Assembly (NCBI GenBank): GCA_949743955.1
Contig: CATJVQ010000060.1
Span: forward strand, 1-64,000
Direction of reading: 5' to 3'
Length of the DNA stretch: 64,000 bases
From: an uncultured Oscillospiraceae bacterium
Lineage (GTDB): Bacteria > Bacillota > Clostridia > Oscillospirales > Ruminococcaceae
Every line of letters starts with the position of its first letter. Within the stretch, counting starts at the first letter, position 1. Below the pieces are notes generated by a model. That model made no database searches. It was not told the DNA's origin and worked only from the letters and a program-made list of their open reading frames with translations. The position numbers and the translations under genes are program-made. Below, piece after piece: positions 25,560 through 33,354 of this stretch.

Positions 25560-26882
25560 TCAGTTGAACTTCGGCATCCAGTCGCCGTGGGCCTCGATGA
25601 GGTCGTCGACCATGTGGATGATATCGTCAATAGAGAGCTCGGACGCGGTGTGGGGTTCGAGCATGGCGGCCTGATAGATGTGCTCCTTTTTACCGGTGAC
25701 GGCGGCCTCAATTGTCAGGAGCTGGACGTTGATGTTGAGCTGGTTCATCGCGGCGCACTGGACGGGCAGACGTCCGACACGGGACGGGTGAATGCCCATG
25801 CCGTCCACCAGGCACGGCACCTCGACGCAGGCGTCGGCCGGGAGGTTCTCGATGAGATGCCCTGTGTTGAGCACGTTTCCACCGATCTCATACGGCGTAT
25901 TTGTCACGATGGATTCCATGATATGCGAGGCATATTCCTTCGAGCGTGTGTGCTCGATGGCGCCGCCCGCGAGCAGCTCGTCGCGCTGCTTGTCCCAGCG
26001 GGCTATCTGCTCCACACAGCGGCGGGGGTATTCGTCGAGCGGGATGTTGAAGCGGTCGATGAGCTCCGGATATTTGTTCTTGATGTAGAACATGTTGTAT
26101 TCCGAGTTGTGCTCGCTCGACTCGGTGCAGTAATAGCCGAGCTTGTCGATGTAGTCGAAACGGACCATATCGTCGTGCTTCTCTTTCGCGTTCTTCTCTT
26201 TCGCGCGGCGGCGGATTTCCGGATAGAGATCTACCCCGTCCTTATTATAGATTTCCAGGAGCCAGCCCATGTGGTTGATGCCGGCGATGAGTTCGCGCCG
26301 CCCCTCCAGCTCCGACTCCATGCCGAGGCTCTCGAGAAGCTTCTGGCTGCACACCTGCACGCTGTGGCACAGGCCCACGGTCTTGACCCCCGTATACCGC
26401 AGCATATAGCCGGTGAGCATCGCCATGGGGTTGACGTAGTTGAGGAACCATGCGTCGGGGCAGACCTCCTCCATGTCGCGGGCGAAGTCGCGCAGGACAG
26501 GGATGGTGCGCAGCGTGCGCATAATGCCGCCGATGCCCAGCGTGTCGCCAATGGTCTGGCGCAGGCCGTATTTCTTAGGGATCTCAAAGTCAGTGATGGT
26601 GCAGGGATCGTAGCCGCCGACCTGGATAGCGTTGACGACGAAACGCGCGCCGCGCAGGGCCTCCTTGCGGTTCTCGACCCCGAGATGTGTCGTGATGCGG
26701 GCCTTGTTTCCCCGCGCCTGGTTGATGGCTTCGATAACGGCGGCGCTTTCCTTCAGGCGGTCGGCGTCGATATCATAGAGAGACAGTTCGCTCTCTCCCA
26801 GCGCCTCGGAGCACAGGCAGTCTCCGAGCACATTTTTAGCAAATACGGTGCTGCCCGCGCCCATAAAGGTGATCTTCAGCAT
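25560..26882 (-). CDS. GH4 alpha-galactosidase / 6-phospho-glycosidase family enzyme
   Basis: Family 4 glycosidase, which cleaves glycosidic bonds by an NAD+-dependent oxidation-elimination mechanism with Mn2+. The Rossmann motif is FMGAGSTVFAKN at the N-terminus and the metal/specificity loop reads VGLCHSVQ, the form of MelA-type alpha-galactosidases rather than phospho-glucosidases. The conserved FLNYVNPMAMLT and GINHMGWLLEI fit the family. Its 440 residues are full length. The divergent AraC-type gene is likely its regulator. No transporter adjoins, so the sugar source is not indicated. Confidence 0.88.
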   Translation of the reverse strand: MLKITFMGAGSTVFAKNVLGDCLCSEALGESELSLYDIDADRLKESAAVIEAINQARGNKARITTHLGVENRKEALRGARFVVNAIQVGGYDPCTITDFEIPKKYGLRQTIGDTLGIGGIMRTLRTIPVLRDFARDMEEVCPDAWFLNYVNPMAMLTGYMLRYTGVKTVGLCHSVQVCSQKLLESLGMESELEGRRELIAGINHMGWLLEIYNKDGVDLYPEIRRRAKEKNAKEKHDDMVRFDYIDKLGYYCTESSEHNSEYNMFYIKNKYPELIDRFNIPLDEYPRRCVEQIARWDKQRDELLAGGAIEHTRSKEYASHIMESIVTNTPYEIGGNVLNTGHLIENLPADACVEVPCLVDGMGIHPSRVGRLPVQCAAMNQLNINVQLLTIEAAVTGKKEHIYQAAMLEPHTASELSIDDIIHMVDDLIEAHGDWMPKFN

Positions 26883-26955
26883 GACTTCTCCTCCTGCGTT
26901 ATGTAGTTGAAAAAAATTGTGAATTTATTATAACATGTCCGCCGAAAAAAGGCCA

Positions 26956-26985
26956 TTGCACATTGTGGCCTCTTTTTGATATAAT
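26956..26985 (+). promoter_or_regulatory. Promoter of araC-type gene
   Basis: TTGCAC (26956-26961), 18-base spacer, TATAAT (26980-26985). Transcription would begin near 26992, which argues for the TTG start at 27016 rather than the GTG at 26986. Confidence 0.6.
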
Positions 26986-27015
26986 GTGTGGGAATCAGGC
27001 GGGGAGGGATTTGTT

Positions 27016-27864
27016 TTGGAGCGGGGCAGTTTCAGAGACATTCTTTTGGCCAACAATCAGTATCATGACATCAATCCCCGTGTCTGCGGATATGAACGTT
27101 GTACTCCCGGACATGCGTTCGGCCCGGCGGTGCGCGGTTACTACCTTTTGCATTATGTGCAGTCCGGATGCGGCGTTTTTCAGACACCGCGCGGGGAGAG
27201 CCCCGTGCACGCGGGTCAGATGTTTATCATTCGCCCGATGGAGCTGACACTCTACCGCGCCGGCGGGGATGACCCGTGGTCCTACTGCTGGATAGGGTTC
27301 GACTGCCGTATCCCGCTGCCTGCCGCGCTGAAGGCCGACGTGGCGGATGCCTCCCGCTGCGGCCACATCTTTGACGCGTTCATGCTCGCGGACACATTGG
27401 AATCCGGGCGCGAGCTCTACCTCTGCTCGAAGATCTACGAGCTGTTCGCTCTTCTCAGTGAGCCGGATCCGTCGGGCCGGGGCGCGCGCGGGGGGGAATA
27501 TGTGCGAAAGGCATGCAATTTTATCGAATCGAACTATGTCAAGGAGATCTCTGTCGCGCAGATTGCTAGGGAGCTGGGGCTCGAGCGCAGCTACTTCTGC
27601 CACCTGTTCCGTGAACGAGTGGGCTGTTCTCCTCAGCAGTATCTGGTCCAGCTGCGGCTGCGCAAAGCGGCGGAGCTTATCGCTGTGCATGGGTACAGCC
27701 CCGGACAGGCCGCCGCAAGCAGCGGTTACCGGGACATTGTCAACTTTTCCCGCATGTTTAAACGCCGCTACGGAGTCGCCCCTTCGGTTTATGGGCGGCC
27801 GAACACAGATGGGACAGAACCTGTTCACAAAATATCCATTGACAATAAAAATAAAGCGGAGTAA
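27016..27864 (+). CDS. AraC-family transcriptional regulator
   Basis: Regulator with an N-terminal cupin sugar-binding domain (GYYLLHYVQSGCGVFQTPRG, then HAGQMFIIRPMELTLYRAG, about 40-95) and the C-terminal two-helix-turn-helix DNA-binding domain (KEISVAQIARELGLERSYFC; SPGQAAASSGYRDIVNFSRM; FKRRYGVAPSVYG). Start chosen at TTG 27016, five bases after GGGGAGGG and downstream of the promoter. It is divergent from the GH4 gene, the usual arrangement for an activator of melA-type genes. Sugar ligand inferred, not shown. Confidence 0.87.
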   Translation: MERGSFRDILLANNQYHDINPRVCGYERCTPGHAFGPAVRGYYLLHYVQSGCGVFQTPRGESPVHAGQMFIIRPMELTLYRAGGDDPWSYCWIGFDCRIPLPAALKADVADASRCGHIFDAFMLADTLESGRELYLCSKIYELFALLSEPDPSGRGARGGEYVRKACNFIESNYVKEISVAQIARELGLERSYFCHLFRERVGCSPQQYLVQLRLRKAAELIAVHGYSPGQAAASSGYRDIVNFSRMFKRRYGVAPSVYGRPNTDGTEPVHKISIDNKNKAE

Positions 27865-27903
27865 ACTGTTTTATGCCAAACAGTTTGGTACAGAACAGTT
27901 TGG
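27839..27903 (+). promoter_or_regulatory. marR-ABC promoter with repeated MarR operator
   Basis: TTGACA (27839-27844), 17-base spacer, TAAACT (27862-27867). Just downstream lie the perfect palindrome CCAAACAGTTTGG (27876-27888) and a second copy of most of it, AACAGTTTGG (27894-27903), placed to block transcription. The promoter overlaps the end of the araC-type gene. Confidence 0.7.
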
Positions 27904-27926
27904 TATAGAACAAAAGGAGGCGCAGT

Positions 27927-28379
27927 ATGGATCCAAAGTCTCTTCCGGAGGACGAAGGGTGTCACTTGGGACATGAGGTGCACATGCTGGGACATCTCAT
28001 ACGGCGCAGGATGAATGCGGTAATGAGCGAAAACGGCGCGGATGACATCACCTCGGTCCACGGGCGGATTCTGGGGTATCTGGTGCAGAGCGAAAAAGAG
28101 GTTTACCAGCGGGATATCGAGGCGGAATTCGGTATCACGCGCTCGAGCGTGGCGGGGATCCTGAAGCTCATGGAGCAGAAAGGGTATATCCGGCGCGAGA
28201 GTGTGCAGGGAGACGCGAGACTCAAACACATTGTGCCCACACCCCTCGGGCGGGAGAATTTTATGCGGATAGAATCCTCCATCCGGCAGGTGGAGGCACT
28301 CATGCGCAGCGCCTTCACTGCGGAGGATTATGCCGCGTTTCTGCGCCTGCTCGCCCGGTTAAAGGCTGTTCTGGAATAG
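27927..28379 (+). CDS. MarR-family repressor of ABC exporter
   Basis: Winged-helix repressor of 150 residues: GHEVHMLGHLIRRRMNAVM (dimer helix), DDITSVHGRILGYLVQ, and recognition helix YQRDIEAEFGITRSSVAGIL with wing SVQGDARLKHIVPTPLG. AAAGGAGGC precedes the ATG. It begins the operon with the two ABC exporter genes (17 bases and 2 bases apart) and has palindromes in its promoter, so it likely represses all three until a drug or metabolite binds. Confidence 0.88.
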   Translation: MDPKSLPEDEGCHLGHEVHMLGHLIRRRMNAVMSENGADDITSVHGRILGYLVQSEKEVYQRDIEAEFGITRSSVAGILKLMEQKGYIRRESVQGDARLKHIVPTPLGRENFMRIESSIRQVEALMRSAFTAEDYAAFLRLLARLKAVLE

Positions 28380-28396
28380 AAGAAAGGGGGAACTTT

Positions 28397-30145
28397 ATGC
28401 TCAAAACAATTTTATCTCAGGTCCGGCAATACCGGCGCGACTCGTTCCTTGCGCCCGTGTTCGTAATGCTGGAATCTATAGCGGAACTCACGATCCCACT
28501 CCTGATGGCCACCATCATCGACGATGGGATCGGCGCGGGGAATATGGCCGTCGTCTGGAAAACGGGCGGGCAGATGGTGCTTGTCGCGCTTTTAAGCTTG
28601 GTGTTGGGCGTGCTTGCGGGGACCTGTGCTTCACGCGCGTCCACCGGCTTCGCCTGCAATCTGCGCGACGCCATGTTCGCCAATGTTCAGCGCTTCGCGT
28701 TTTCGAATATCGATCACTTCTCCACCGCGGGCCTTGTCACGCGCCTAACGACCGATGTCCAGAATGTGCAGAACGCCTATCAGATGATCCTGCGCATGTG
28801 CGTCCGCGCACCGGTGATGCTTATCTGCGCGCTTATCATGGCCTTTTCGATAAACGCCCGCATCAGCCTGATCTTTGTTGCGGCGCTTGTGTTTCTGGGG
28901 ATCTGCCTCGGGTTCATTATTGCGCACGCTATGGGACTTTTTAGCAGCGTGTTTAAGAAATACGATGATTTAAACGCCAGCGTGCAGGAGAACGTGTCGG
29001 CAATCCGGGTGGTGAAGTCGTTCGTCCGCGAGAAGGCCGAGAGCGAAAAGTTCCAGGCCGCGGCCCAGAAGGTATACGAAATGTTTGTCAAAGCGGAGGG
29101 GACAGTCTCCCTCAACAATCCTGTGATGATGCTGGCGGTCTACGGCAGCATCCTTGCCCTGAGCTGGGTGGGCGCCGGGATGATCGTGGGCGGGGAGATC
29201 ACCACCGGCAACCTCACCAGCCTCTTCAGCTATGTGATGAATATCCTCATGAGCCTAATGATGATTTCGATGATTTTTGTTATGATCACGATGAGCGTGG
29301 CCAGTATGCGGCGTATCGCGGAGGTTATTGAGACAAAGGCGGATATCGTCAGCCCCGCGGACGCGGTGAAGCGGGTGGAAAACGGCCGCGTCGATTTTGA
29401 GAATGTGCGTTTTGCCTATAAGAGCGGCAGTGGTAAACCGGTGCTCGAGGACATAAACCTCCATATTCATTCCGGTGAGACACTGGGGATCATCGGCGGC
29501 ACGGGCAGCGCCAAATCGAGCCTTGTCAGCCTCATCAGCCGGCTGTATGACGTAAACGCAGGGGCGGTACACGTCGGCGGGCGGGACGTGCGCGACTATG
29601 ATCTGGACGTACTGCGTAAATCTGTCGCGGTGGTGCTTCAGAAGAACGTGCTCTTCAGCGGGACTATCTTAGAGAACCTGCGCTGGGGCGATAAGGATGC
29701 GACGGAGGAAGAATGCCGCCAGGCGTGCCGCCTCGCCTGCGCGGATGAATTCATTGAGCAGATGCCAGAGGGGTATTATACGCGCATCGAGCAGGGGGGG
29801 ACAAATGTCTCGGGCGGGCAGCGGCAGCGACTGTGCATCGCACGCGCGCTGCTCTGTAAACCGAAGGTGCTCGTGCTCGATGATTCGACAAGCGCGGTGG
29901 ACACGGCCACGGACGCGAAGCTGCGCCGTGCGCTGCGCGAGGAGCTGCCCGGCACGACAAAAATCATCATCGCCCAGCGCGTGGCCAGCGTACAGGATGC
30001 GGATCGCATCCTCGTGCTCGACGGCGGACGCATTTGCGGGCTGGGCACACACGAGGAGCTGCTTGAAAGCAGCCAGATTTACCGCGAGGTCTATGAAGGG
30101 CAGCAGAAGAGCGGCGGCGACTTTGACCAAAAGGAGAGTGCGTAA
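28397..30145 (+). CDS. ABC exporter half-transporter (degenerate-site partner)
   Basis: Six-helix membrane domain (1-320) fused to a nucleotide-binding domain (about 335-582). Walker A reads GGTGSAKSS, signature NVSGGQRQR, and the Walker B is followed by Asp instead of the catalytic Glu (LVLDDSTSAVD). That substitution is typical of one subunit of heterodimeric exporters such as BmrC/D or TM287/288, which keep one inactive ATP site. The partner starts two bases after. Likely exports drugs or hydrophobic metabolites under MarR control. Confidence 0.9.
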   Translation: MLKTILSQVRQYRRDSFLAPVFVMLESIAELTIPLLMATIIDDGIGAGNMAVVWKTGGQMVLVALLSLVLGVLAGTCASRASTGFACNLRDAMFANVQRFAFSNIDHFSTAGLVTRLTTDVQNVQNAYQMILRMCVRAPVMLICALIMAFSINARISLIFVAALVFLGICLGFIIAHAMGLFSSVFKKYDDLNASVQENVSAIRVVKSFVREKAESEKFQAAAQKVYEMFVKAEGTVSLNNPVMMLAVYGSILALSWVGAGMIVGGEITTGNLTSLFSYVMNILMSLMMISMIFVMITMSVASMRRIAEVIETKADIVSPADAVKRVENGRVDFENVRFAYKSGSGKPVLEDINLHIHSGETLGIIGGTGSAKSSLVSLISRLYDVNAGAVHVGGRDVRDYDLDVLRKSVAVVLQKNVLFSGTILENLRWGDKDATEEECRQACRLACADEFIEQMPEGYYTRIEQGGTNVSGGQRQRLCIARALLCKPKVLVLDDSTSAVDTATDAKLRRALREELPGTTKIIIAQRVASVQDADRILVLDGGRICGLGTHEELLESSQIYREVYEGQQKSGGDFDQKESA

Positions 30146-30147
30146 CC

Positions 30148-32073
30148 ATGCCAGGACCCATGCACGGCCCCGGCGGGCCCCGCGGAATGCGTGGGCCGCG
30201 CCCAAAGATTGAGAACGCTCCGTTGGTGACAAAACGCCTGGTTCACGAGATTTTCTGGAATTATGCCCCGCACTGTATTTTAGTGGCGGTGTGCATTGTG
30301 GGATCCGCGATTGCCCAGGTACGCGGCACGCTGTTTTTGCAGACGCTGATTGACGACTACATCCTGCCCATGTGCGCCGAGGGGGCGTCGGCGGATTTTT
30401 CGCCTCTGGCAGCGGCGCTCATGCGCATCGCGTGCGTCTATGCGGTGGGCATTCTCTGCTCGTTCGGGTTTACCCGGCTGATGGTATACGTCACGCAGGG
30501 ATCGCTGCGGAACCTGCGCGAGCGGATGTTCACACACATGCAGACCCTGCCCATCCGTTATTTTGATACACACGCTCACGGCGACATCATGAGCCTTTAC
30601 ACCAATGATATCGACACCCTGCGCCAGTTTATCAGCCAGAGCCTGCCGCAGCTCTTTTCGAGCCTCATTACAGTGGCGAGCATCTTTGTGAGCATGGTGA
30701 TGCTCGACATCCCCCTCACCCTTGTGACACTGGCCATGGTAGCGGTTACAATGGTGACCACCAGCCGCATCGCAGGGCATTCCGGGCGGTTCTTTGTCGC
30801 GCAGCAGAAGGATCTCGGGGATCTGGGCGGCTACATTGAGGAAATCATGGAGGGGCAGAAGGTGGTCAAAGTCTTCTGCCATGAGGAGGAGGCGCTCTCC
30901 GACTTCCGGGAACGCAACAATCGCCTGCGTGTCAGCGCTGAGCGGGCGAATACATTTGCGAATATTCTGATGCCTGTCAACGCGCAGCTTGGAAACCTCA
31001 GCTATGTGATCTGCGCTGTTGTGGGGGCGCTCCTTGCACTGCAGGGGTATGCCGGGCTGACCATTGGTGTGCTGGTCTCGTTCTTAACACTCAACCGCAA
31101 CTTTACCCAGCCCATCTCCCAAATCAGCATGCAGCTCAACAGTGTCGTCATGGCGCTCGCGGGGGCGCAGCGTATCTTCTCACTCATCGACGAGCCCTCC
31201 GAGCCTGATAATGGGTATGTCACACTCGTCAACGCCCGGGAGAATTCGGACGGTTCCCTCTCCGAGTGCGAGGAGCGCACGGGGCTGTGGGCGTGGAAGC
31301 ACCCGCATACCGACGGAACGCTCACCTACACGCGCCTGACCGGCGATGTGGTGATGGACGATGTCGACTTTGGCTACACGCAGGAAAAAATGGTGTTGCA
31401 TAATATCGACCTCTTTGCGACACCGGGGCAGAAGATCGCGTTCGTCGGCAGTACGGGCGCGGGCAAAACGACGATCACCAACCTCATCAACCGGTTCTAC
31501 GATATCCAGGACGGCAAGATCCGGTATGACGGGATCAACATCAACAAGATTAAGAAGGCGGATCTGCGCCGCAGCCTCGGCGTCGTGCTCCAGGAGACGC
31601 ACCTGTTTACCGGCACGGTCATGGAGAATATCCGTTACGGGCGCCTGGACGCGAGCGACGAGGAGTGCCGTGCGGCGGCAAAGCTGGCGAGTGCGGACAG
31701 CTTCATCAAGCGCCTGCCCGACGGGTACGACACCCTCCTCACCGGTGACGGCGCGAGCCTCAGCCAGGGGCAGCGCCAGCTTCTGGCCATTGCACGCGCG
31801 GCGGTGGCGGATCCGCCTGTCCTCATCCTCGATGAGGCGACCAGCAGCATTGATACGCGCACGGAGACACTCGTCCAGCGCGGCATGGACAGCCTTATGA
31901 AAGGGCGGACGACCTTTGTCATCGCGCACCGGCTCTCCACGGTGCAGAACGCGGACTGTATCCTAGTGCTCGAAGGAGGGCGCGTTATCGAGCGCGGAAC
32001 GCACGACGAGCTCATCGGGAAAAAGGGCCGGTACTACCAGCTTTATACGGGGCACCCCGCGCAGACAGCGTAG
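30148..32073 (+). CDS. ABC exporter half-transporter (catalytic partner)
   Basis: Second half of the heterodimeric exporter, 641 residues. An N-terminal Pro/Gly-rich cytosolic stretch (1-25) precedes six membrane helices and the nucleotide-binding domain, which has Walker A GSTGAGKTT, signature LSQGQRQL (Gln for the first Gly of LSGGQ) and an intact Walker B/Glu, ILDEATSSID. A canonical Glu with a deviant signature beside a degenerate partner is the pattern of asymmetric ABC exporters. A strong terminator follows, so the operon ends here. Confidence 0.9.
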   Translation: MPGPMHGPGGPRGMRGPRPKIENAPLVTKRLVHEIFWNYAPHCILVAVCIVGSAIAQVRGTLFLQTLIDDYILPMCAEGASADFSPLAAALMRIACVYAVGILCSFGFTRLMVYVTQGSLRNLRERMFTHMQTLPIRYFDTHAHGDIMSLYTNDIDTLRQFISQSLPQLFSSLITVASIFVSMVMLDIPLTLVTLAMVAVTMVTTSRIAGHSGRFFVAQQKDLGDLGGYIEEIMEGQKVVKVFCHEEEALSDFRERNNRLRVSAERANTFANILMPVNAQLGNLSYVICAVVGALLALQGYAGLTIGVLVSFLTLNRNFTQPISQISMQLNSVVMALAGAQRIFSLIDEPSEPDNGYVTLVNARENSDGSLSECEERTGLWAWKHPHTDGTLTYTRLTGDVVMDDVDFGYTQEKMVLHNIDLFATPGQKIAFVGSTGAGKTTITNLINRFYDIQDGKIRYDGININKIKKADLRRSLGVVLQETHLFTGTVMENIRYGRLDASDEECRAAAKLASADSFIKRLPDGYDTLLTGDGASLSQGQRQLLAIARAAVADPPVLILDEATSSIDTRTETLVQRGMDSLMKGRTTFVIAHRLSTVQNADCILVLEGGRVIERGTHDELIGKKGRYYQLYTGHPAQTA

Positions 32074-32085
32074 TGTATCCGGTTA

Positions 32086-32126
32086 CCCCAAAAGGGACTG
32101 CCCGGCACGGGCAGTCCCTTTTGGGG
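32086..32126 (+). terminator. Terminator of marR-ABC operon
   Basis: Perfect 19-base arms (CCCCAAAAGGGACTGCCCG and complement), GCA-type loop, 12 bases after the stop codon. T content lies inside the second arm (CTTTTGGGG). Confidence 0.8.
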
Positions 32127-32177
32127 AACAGGTTTCTAAGGCAGCTTTCAAAAATGAAAAGAATCCTGCGGGGGGTA

Positions 32178-32206
32178 TTGACATAAAATTTTTAATCCGC
32201 TATCCT
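32178..32206 (+). promoter_or_regulatory. Promoter of C45 hydrolase gene
   Basis: TTGACA (32178-32183), 17-base spacer, TATCCT (32201-32206), about 50 bases before the ATG. Confidence 0.65.
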
Positions 32207-32259
32207 CTTTGTTGGCGGCAACCGGTTGCCCGTATTTTGCAGAACAGAGGGGTTTTCAT

Positions 32260-33270
32260 ATGGTTCATAAGTATTTTCGGGGCGCTCACTATGAAATAGG
32301 GCGCCGCTTCGGGGCAGCTTTGGCAAAACACGGTCAATTTCTTTTGGACAATGTCCCTTATCCCATTACACAGGAGCGGGAGGCGTTCGCGCTTTCCTGT
32401 CTGCCCGCCTATCAGAAATTTTTTCCTGAAATACTGGAAGAAATCCGGGGACTGGCGGAAGGGCAGCACTGTGCGCCCGAAAAGCTGCAAACGGTTTTAT
32501 TCAGTATGTATGCCATTCCTCCGGCCTGCGGCTGCTCGTGTTTTGCTGTCAGTGACGGGGAGCACATTCTGCTCGGCAGAAATAGTGATTTTTCACCGGA
32601 ACTGGAAAAGCTGAACATGAACGTTATTTACAGATTTTCCGATTCATCCTGTTCCTTCACAGGGAATACGACCGCATATATCGAAATGGAGGATGGAGTG
32701 AATGAGCATGGTCTTGCCGTGGGACTGACCTTCGTTCCTCCGGTTTCAGTGAAGCCCGGCCTGAACGCCGGTCTTTTGTTGCGGCTATTCCTCGAAAAGT
32801 GCCGGAGTACAGGAGAGGTGACGGACAGGCTTCGCCGCCTGCCCCTTGGATCCGCGCAGACGTTTACAGTGGCGGATTCCGGCGGAAATGCAGCTGTAAT
32901 TGAATGCAGTCCGGATGGGATGGAGATCATCTATCCTTCCGAGGGACATTCGTTTGTCTGCGCGGTCAATCGCTTTGGTGGAAAAGAAATGCGGGCGTGG
33001 CAAAGACCGGATGCGGAGGACTGGCGTTCCGAGGAAAGATACGGCACGCTGGTTCGGACACTCGGCGGCCGGAACGGAAAAATGGACGCCGCCGCGGCGA
33101 AGGATTTACTGGCAGGAAAAAACGGGTTCCTGTGCCAGTACGACAGTTCGGCCGGAACCGATACCGTCTGGTCGGTCGTCTACGATCTAAAGGAAAAGAT
33201 TATCTATCGTGCGGAAGGGAATCCCGGACGGGAAAATTTTAACAGAGACGACCGGTTTTCATTGAGATGA
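32260..33270 (+). CDS. C45-family Ntn-hydrolase (acyl-CoA:6-APA acyltransferase-like)
   Basis: Ntn-hydrolase related to penicillin acyltransferases and bacterial linear amide or bile-salt-type hydrolases. The maturation site is in PPACGCSCFAV, where a Cys after Gly becomes the N-terminal nucleophile. Other landmarks are LLGRNSDF, GVNEHGLAVGLTFV and VIECSPDG. I take the ATG at 32260 (AGAGGGG upstream), giving 336 residues; an earlier ATG would overlap the promoter. Cytoplasmic, no signal. Substrate unknown. It has its own promoter and terminator. Confidence 0.8.
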   Translation: MVHKYFRGAHYEIGRRFGAALAKHGQFLLDNVPYPITQEREAFALSCLPAYQKFFPEILEEIRGLAEGQHCAPEKLQTVLFSMYAIPPACGCSCFAVSDGEHILLGRNSDFSPELEKLNMNVIYRFSDSSCSFTGNTTAYIEMEDGVNEHGLAVGLTFVPPVSVKPGLNAGLLLRLFLEKCRSTGEVTDRLRRLPLGSAQTFTVADSGGNAAVIECSPDGMEIIYPSEGHSFVCAVNRFGGKEMRAWQRPDAEDWRSEERYGTLVRTLGGRNGKMDAAAAKDLLAGKNGFLCQYDSSAGTDTVWSVVYDLKEKIIYRAEGNPGRENFNRDDRFSLR

Positions 33271-33284
33271 CCGCCTGCCGCACA

Positions 33285-33319
33285 AAAAAGAGACTGCCCG
33301 TACCGGGCAGTCTCTTTTT
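33285..33319. terminator. Bidirectional terminator
   Basis: Perfect 16-base arms AAAAAGAGACTGCCCG and complement with a TAC loop, ending in five T residues, between the C45 gene and the convergent ABC gene. Confidence 0.92.
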
Positions 33320-33354
33320 CTTACCGGGGCGATGGATATATCCGCAGCTGCCGG

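Noticed and set aside
25587..26906. Rightward open frame of 439 codons opposite the GH4 gene
   Set aside because: The leftward frame carries NAD-binding and GLCHSVQ motifs; this one has none and would read through the terminator side.
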